The translations under genes were made by a program, and so were the position numbers. This document shows positions 5,733 to 6,396 of a stretch of 6,396 nt of DNA, in pieces. This DNA is from an uncultured Acetobacteraceae bacterium (lineage in GTDB: Bacteria; Pseudomonadota; Alphaproteobacteria; Acetobacterales; Acetobacteraceae), in NCBI GenBank assembly GCA_903839965.1, contig CAIMEK010000944.1:1-6396 (forward strand), in the 5' to 3' direction. Position 1 is the first letter of the stretch. Each line of letters begins with the position of its first letter. Under the pieces are notes generated by a model, which was given only the letters and a program-made list of their open reading frames with translations, did no database searches and was not told the DNA's origin.

Positions 5733-5850
5733 TGGAAAATCTGCCTGAGAGCGGCGAAAATGCCGTGCAACAGGAGATACCATGACGAGACGAGCACGCC
5801 GGACCCATACACCTGGCTTCAAGGCCAAGGTGGCGTTGGCGGCGATCACG
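5703..5850 (+). mobile_element. Left-end remnant of an IS3-family insertion sequence
   Basis: The stretch combines a likely left terminus and leader with the first codons of an IS3-type OrfA. The sequence from 5703 (TGGTCGGGGAAATTCGGACAG) begins with TG and has the ...GAAATTC-GGACA... look of many IS3-family ends; this is recalled pattern rather than a match to a named element. About 60 nt downstream an AGGAG site precedes the ATG of the OrfA fragment. No right end, no OrfB with a DDE domain and no target duplication are found, so this is a dead fragment. The exact left boundary is not proved. Confidence 0.45.
5782..5850 (+). pseudogene. IS3-family transposase OrfA, N-terminal fragment
   Basis: From the ATG at 5782, with AGGAG 5 nt before it, the product starts MTRRARRTHTPGFKAKVALA, a characteristic opening of IS3-family OrfA proteins: a basic start, then (S/T)PxFKAKVALAA leading into the helix-turn-helix. 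The similarity ends after about 23 residues. Normally a stretch such as KGEKTLAEL and the rest of the DNA-binding domain would follow. Here the frame reads ITVAKLWRACAR and then unrelated residues. TVAKL may be the rest of the first helix after a small deletion, followed by a frameshift. The gene cannot encode a working transposase subunit. The frame itself stays open to 5976. Confidence 0.6.
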
Positions 5851-5867
5851 GTAGCGAAGCTGTGGCG

Positions 5868-6020
5868 CGCGTGTGCACGGTCACCCCCTTGTTCAGCCCC
5901 GATGCCGCCCAGCTCGAACTCGAGGAATGCAGCGGCGTTATCCACTTTTTGGCGTCGGACGCATCGTCATACATGACAGGCTCCAACGTCGTTGCGAATG
6001 GCGGCGACGGGCTCGTATGG
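5868..6020 (+). pseudogene. Short-chain dehydrogenase/reductase, C-terminal fragment
   Basis: Read in the frame ending at Trp codon 6018-6020, the segment gives VTPLFSPDAAQLE, then EECSGVIHFLASDAS and SYMTGSNVVANGG, ending DGLVW. FLASDxSSYxTGxxxxxxGG followed by a few residues is the typical C-terminal end of classical SDR enzymes, where the last strand usually reads VDGG. TPLF would match the loop after the PG motif of the same fold. The Rossmann-fold N-terminus, the TGxxxGxG cofactor motif and the catalytic YxxxK are absent, and the spacing between TPLF and FLASD is shorter than usual, suggesting an internal deletion. No start or ribosome site belongs to it, and no stop follows the natural end. 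It is a broken piece joined to other fragments on both sides. Confidence 0.6.
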
Positions 6021-6055
6021 CGTTCATATCCGGTAGGCGTGTACAGGTTTGGTCG

Positions 6056-6255
6056 CGCCCACGCGCAGGCGGTGGTGGACCGATCGTCTATCAGAACTTC
6101 CGGGTCCGCTTTTGGGTGCCTGCGTTCAAGAAGCTCGGGCTGGCGTATGTCACGCCACACAGCGCCCGGCACTCGTTCATCTCGACGCTACAGGCGCAGT
6201 GAATCGAGGTGGGCCTTGTGGCAAAGCTCACGGGACACGCCAATGCAGCGGTGAC
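6056..6255 (+). pseudogene. Tyrosine recombinase (phage integrase family), C-terminal fragment with internal stop
   Basis: In one frame the sequence reads PIVYQNFRVRFWVPAFKKLG, then VTPHSARHSFISTLQAQ, a TGA stop at 6200-6202, and in the same frame IEVGLVAKLTGHANAAVT. The H-x-x-R-H box (HSARH) and the later GHAN histidine are catalytic-domain signatures of tyrosine recombinases. The stop sits where relatives usually have Gly (QAQG-I), so GGA to TGA is a simple nonsense change. The tyrosine nucleophile segment (LxHYTQA-like) expected after AAVT is missing: the sequence changes to SSLPPICW. The N-terminal SAM-like domain and the first catalytic Arg region are also missing. The fragment is thus truncated at both ends and interrupted, and cannot be active. 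The upstream edge (about 6040-6070) is uncertain. Confidence 0.68.
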
Positions 6256-6396
6256 ATCTTCGTTGCCTCCAATCTGTTGGCAGCACATACTCCGTTTCGG
6301 CACTGGTCCGACAAGGGCGGCGAAGCTCGCAGGGTCTGTAAACTCACGCTTGCCGACAACCGGCGCTGGGCGAGGAGGAAACAACCGTGGACGCAC
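6256..6396. other. Unassigned right edge after the integrase fragment
   Basis: No gene is recognised in the last 141 bases. Several frames are open, including one on each strand that runs to the window edge, but none gives a protein family I know. One rightward reading contains DKGGEARRVCKLTLADNRRW and a leftward one contains VGKREFTDPASFAALVGPVP; neither could be placed. It starts where integrase similarity breaks off, so it is likely another fragment or the flank of a further element continuing outside the window. A GAGGAGG-like purine run at 6371-6378 could be a ribosome site for a GTG at 6387, but too little sequence follows to judge. Confidence 0.35.

Noticed and set aside
1..6396. CRISPR array, toxin-antitoxin pair, defence or biosynthetic system
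   Set aside because: No spaced direct repeats, no effector domains and no recognisable system architecture were found; the genes are housekeeping types plus fragments.

Overview
The window is GC-rich and densely coded, with short gaps and closely packed genes. The first ~5.65 kb reads as ordinary bacterial chromosome. Gene content and order (HDAC-like deacetylase, xseB, ispA, then tlyA; a DxWGV-type HAD protein beside a quinone-dependent pyrD) best fit an alphaproteobacterium, possibly of the Rhodospirillales/Acetobacterales kind. This is inferred from gene order and protein character only; no rRNA or tRNA is present.

Layout. Positions 1-141 hold no recognisable gene, only a small hairpin just past the end of the first gene. 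A leftward pair follows: pyrD (998-2056) and a HAD-like hydrolase (142-993), 4 nt apart. A rightward series starts at the same CATG tetranucleotide that starts pyrD: a small winged-helix-like protein (2055-2354), a TusA-type sulfur carrier (2413-2643), an HDAC-family deacetylase (2660-3592), xseB (3682-3975), ispA (3987-4877) and tlyA (about 4888-5655). The last three are only 10-11 nt apart and are probably co-transcribed. From about 5700 to the right edge the sequence is visibly less GC-biased and contains only broken pieces: the start of an IS3-type OrfA, the C-terminal end of a short-chain dehydrogenase (SDR), and the C-terminal part of a tyrosine recombinase with an in-frame stop. The last ~140 bases are unassigned.

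How the genes fit together. PyrD makes orotate for pyrimidines and passes electrons to quinone; IspA makes farnesyl diphosphate, the precursor of the quinone side chain and other isoprenoids; XseB is the small subunit of exonuclease VII; TlyA methylates rRNA. This is housekeeping content, and I see no convincing new defence, biosynthetic or mobile system. The most useful oddities are: dxs is absent between ispA and tlyA, where it commonly lies; tlyA lacks an ATG/GTG/TTG start at its natural N-terminus, which one missing G would explain; pyrD and the small winged-helix gene appear to share a CATG start; and a compact graveyard of unrelated gene fragments abuts the 3' end of tlyA.
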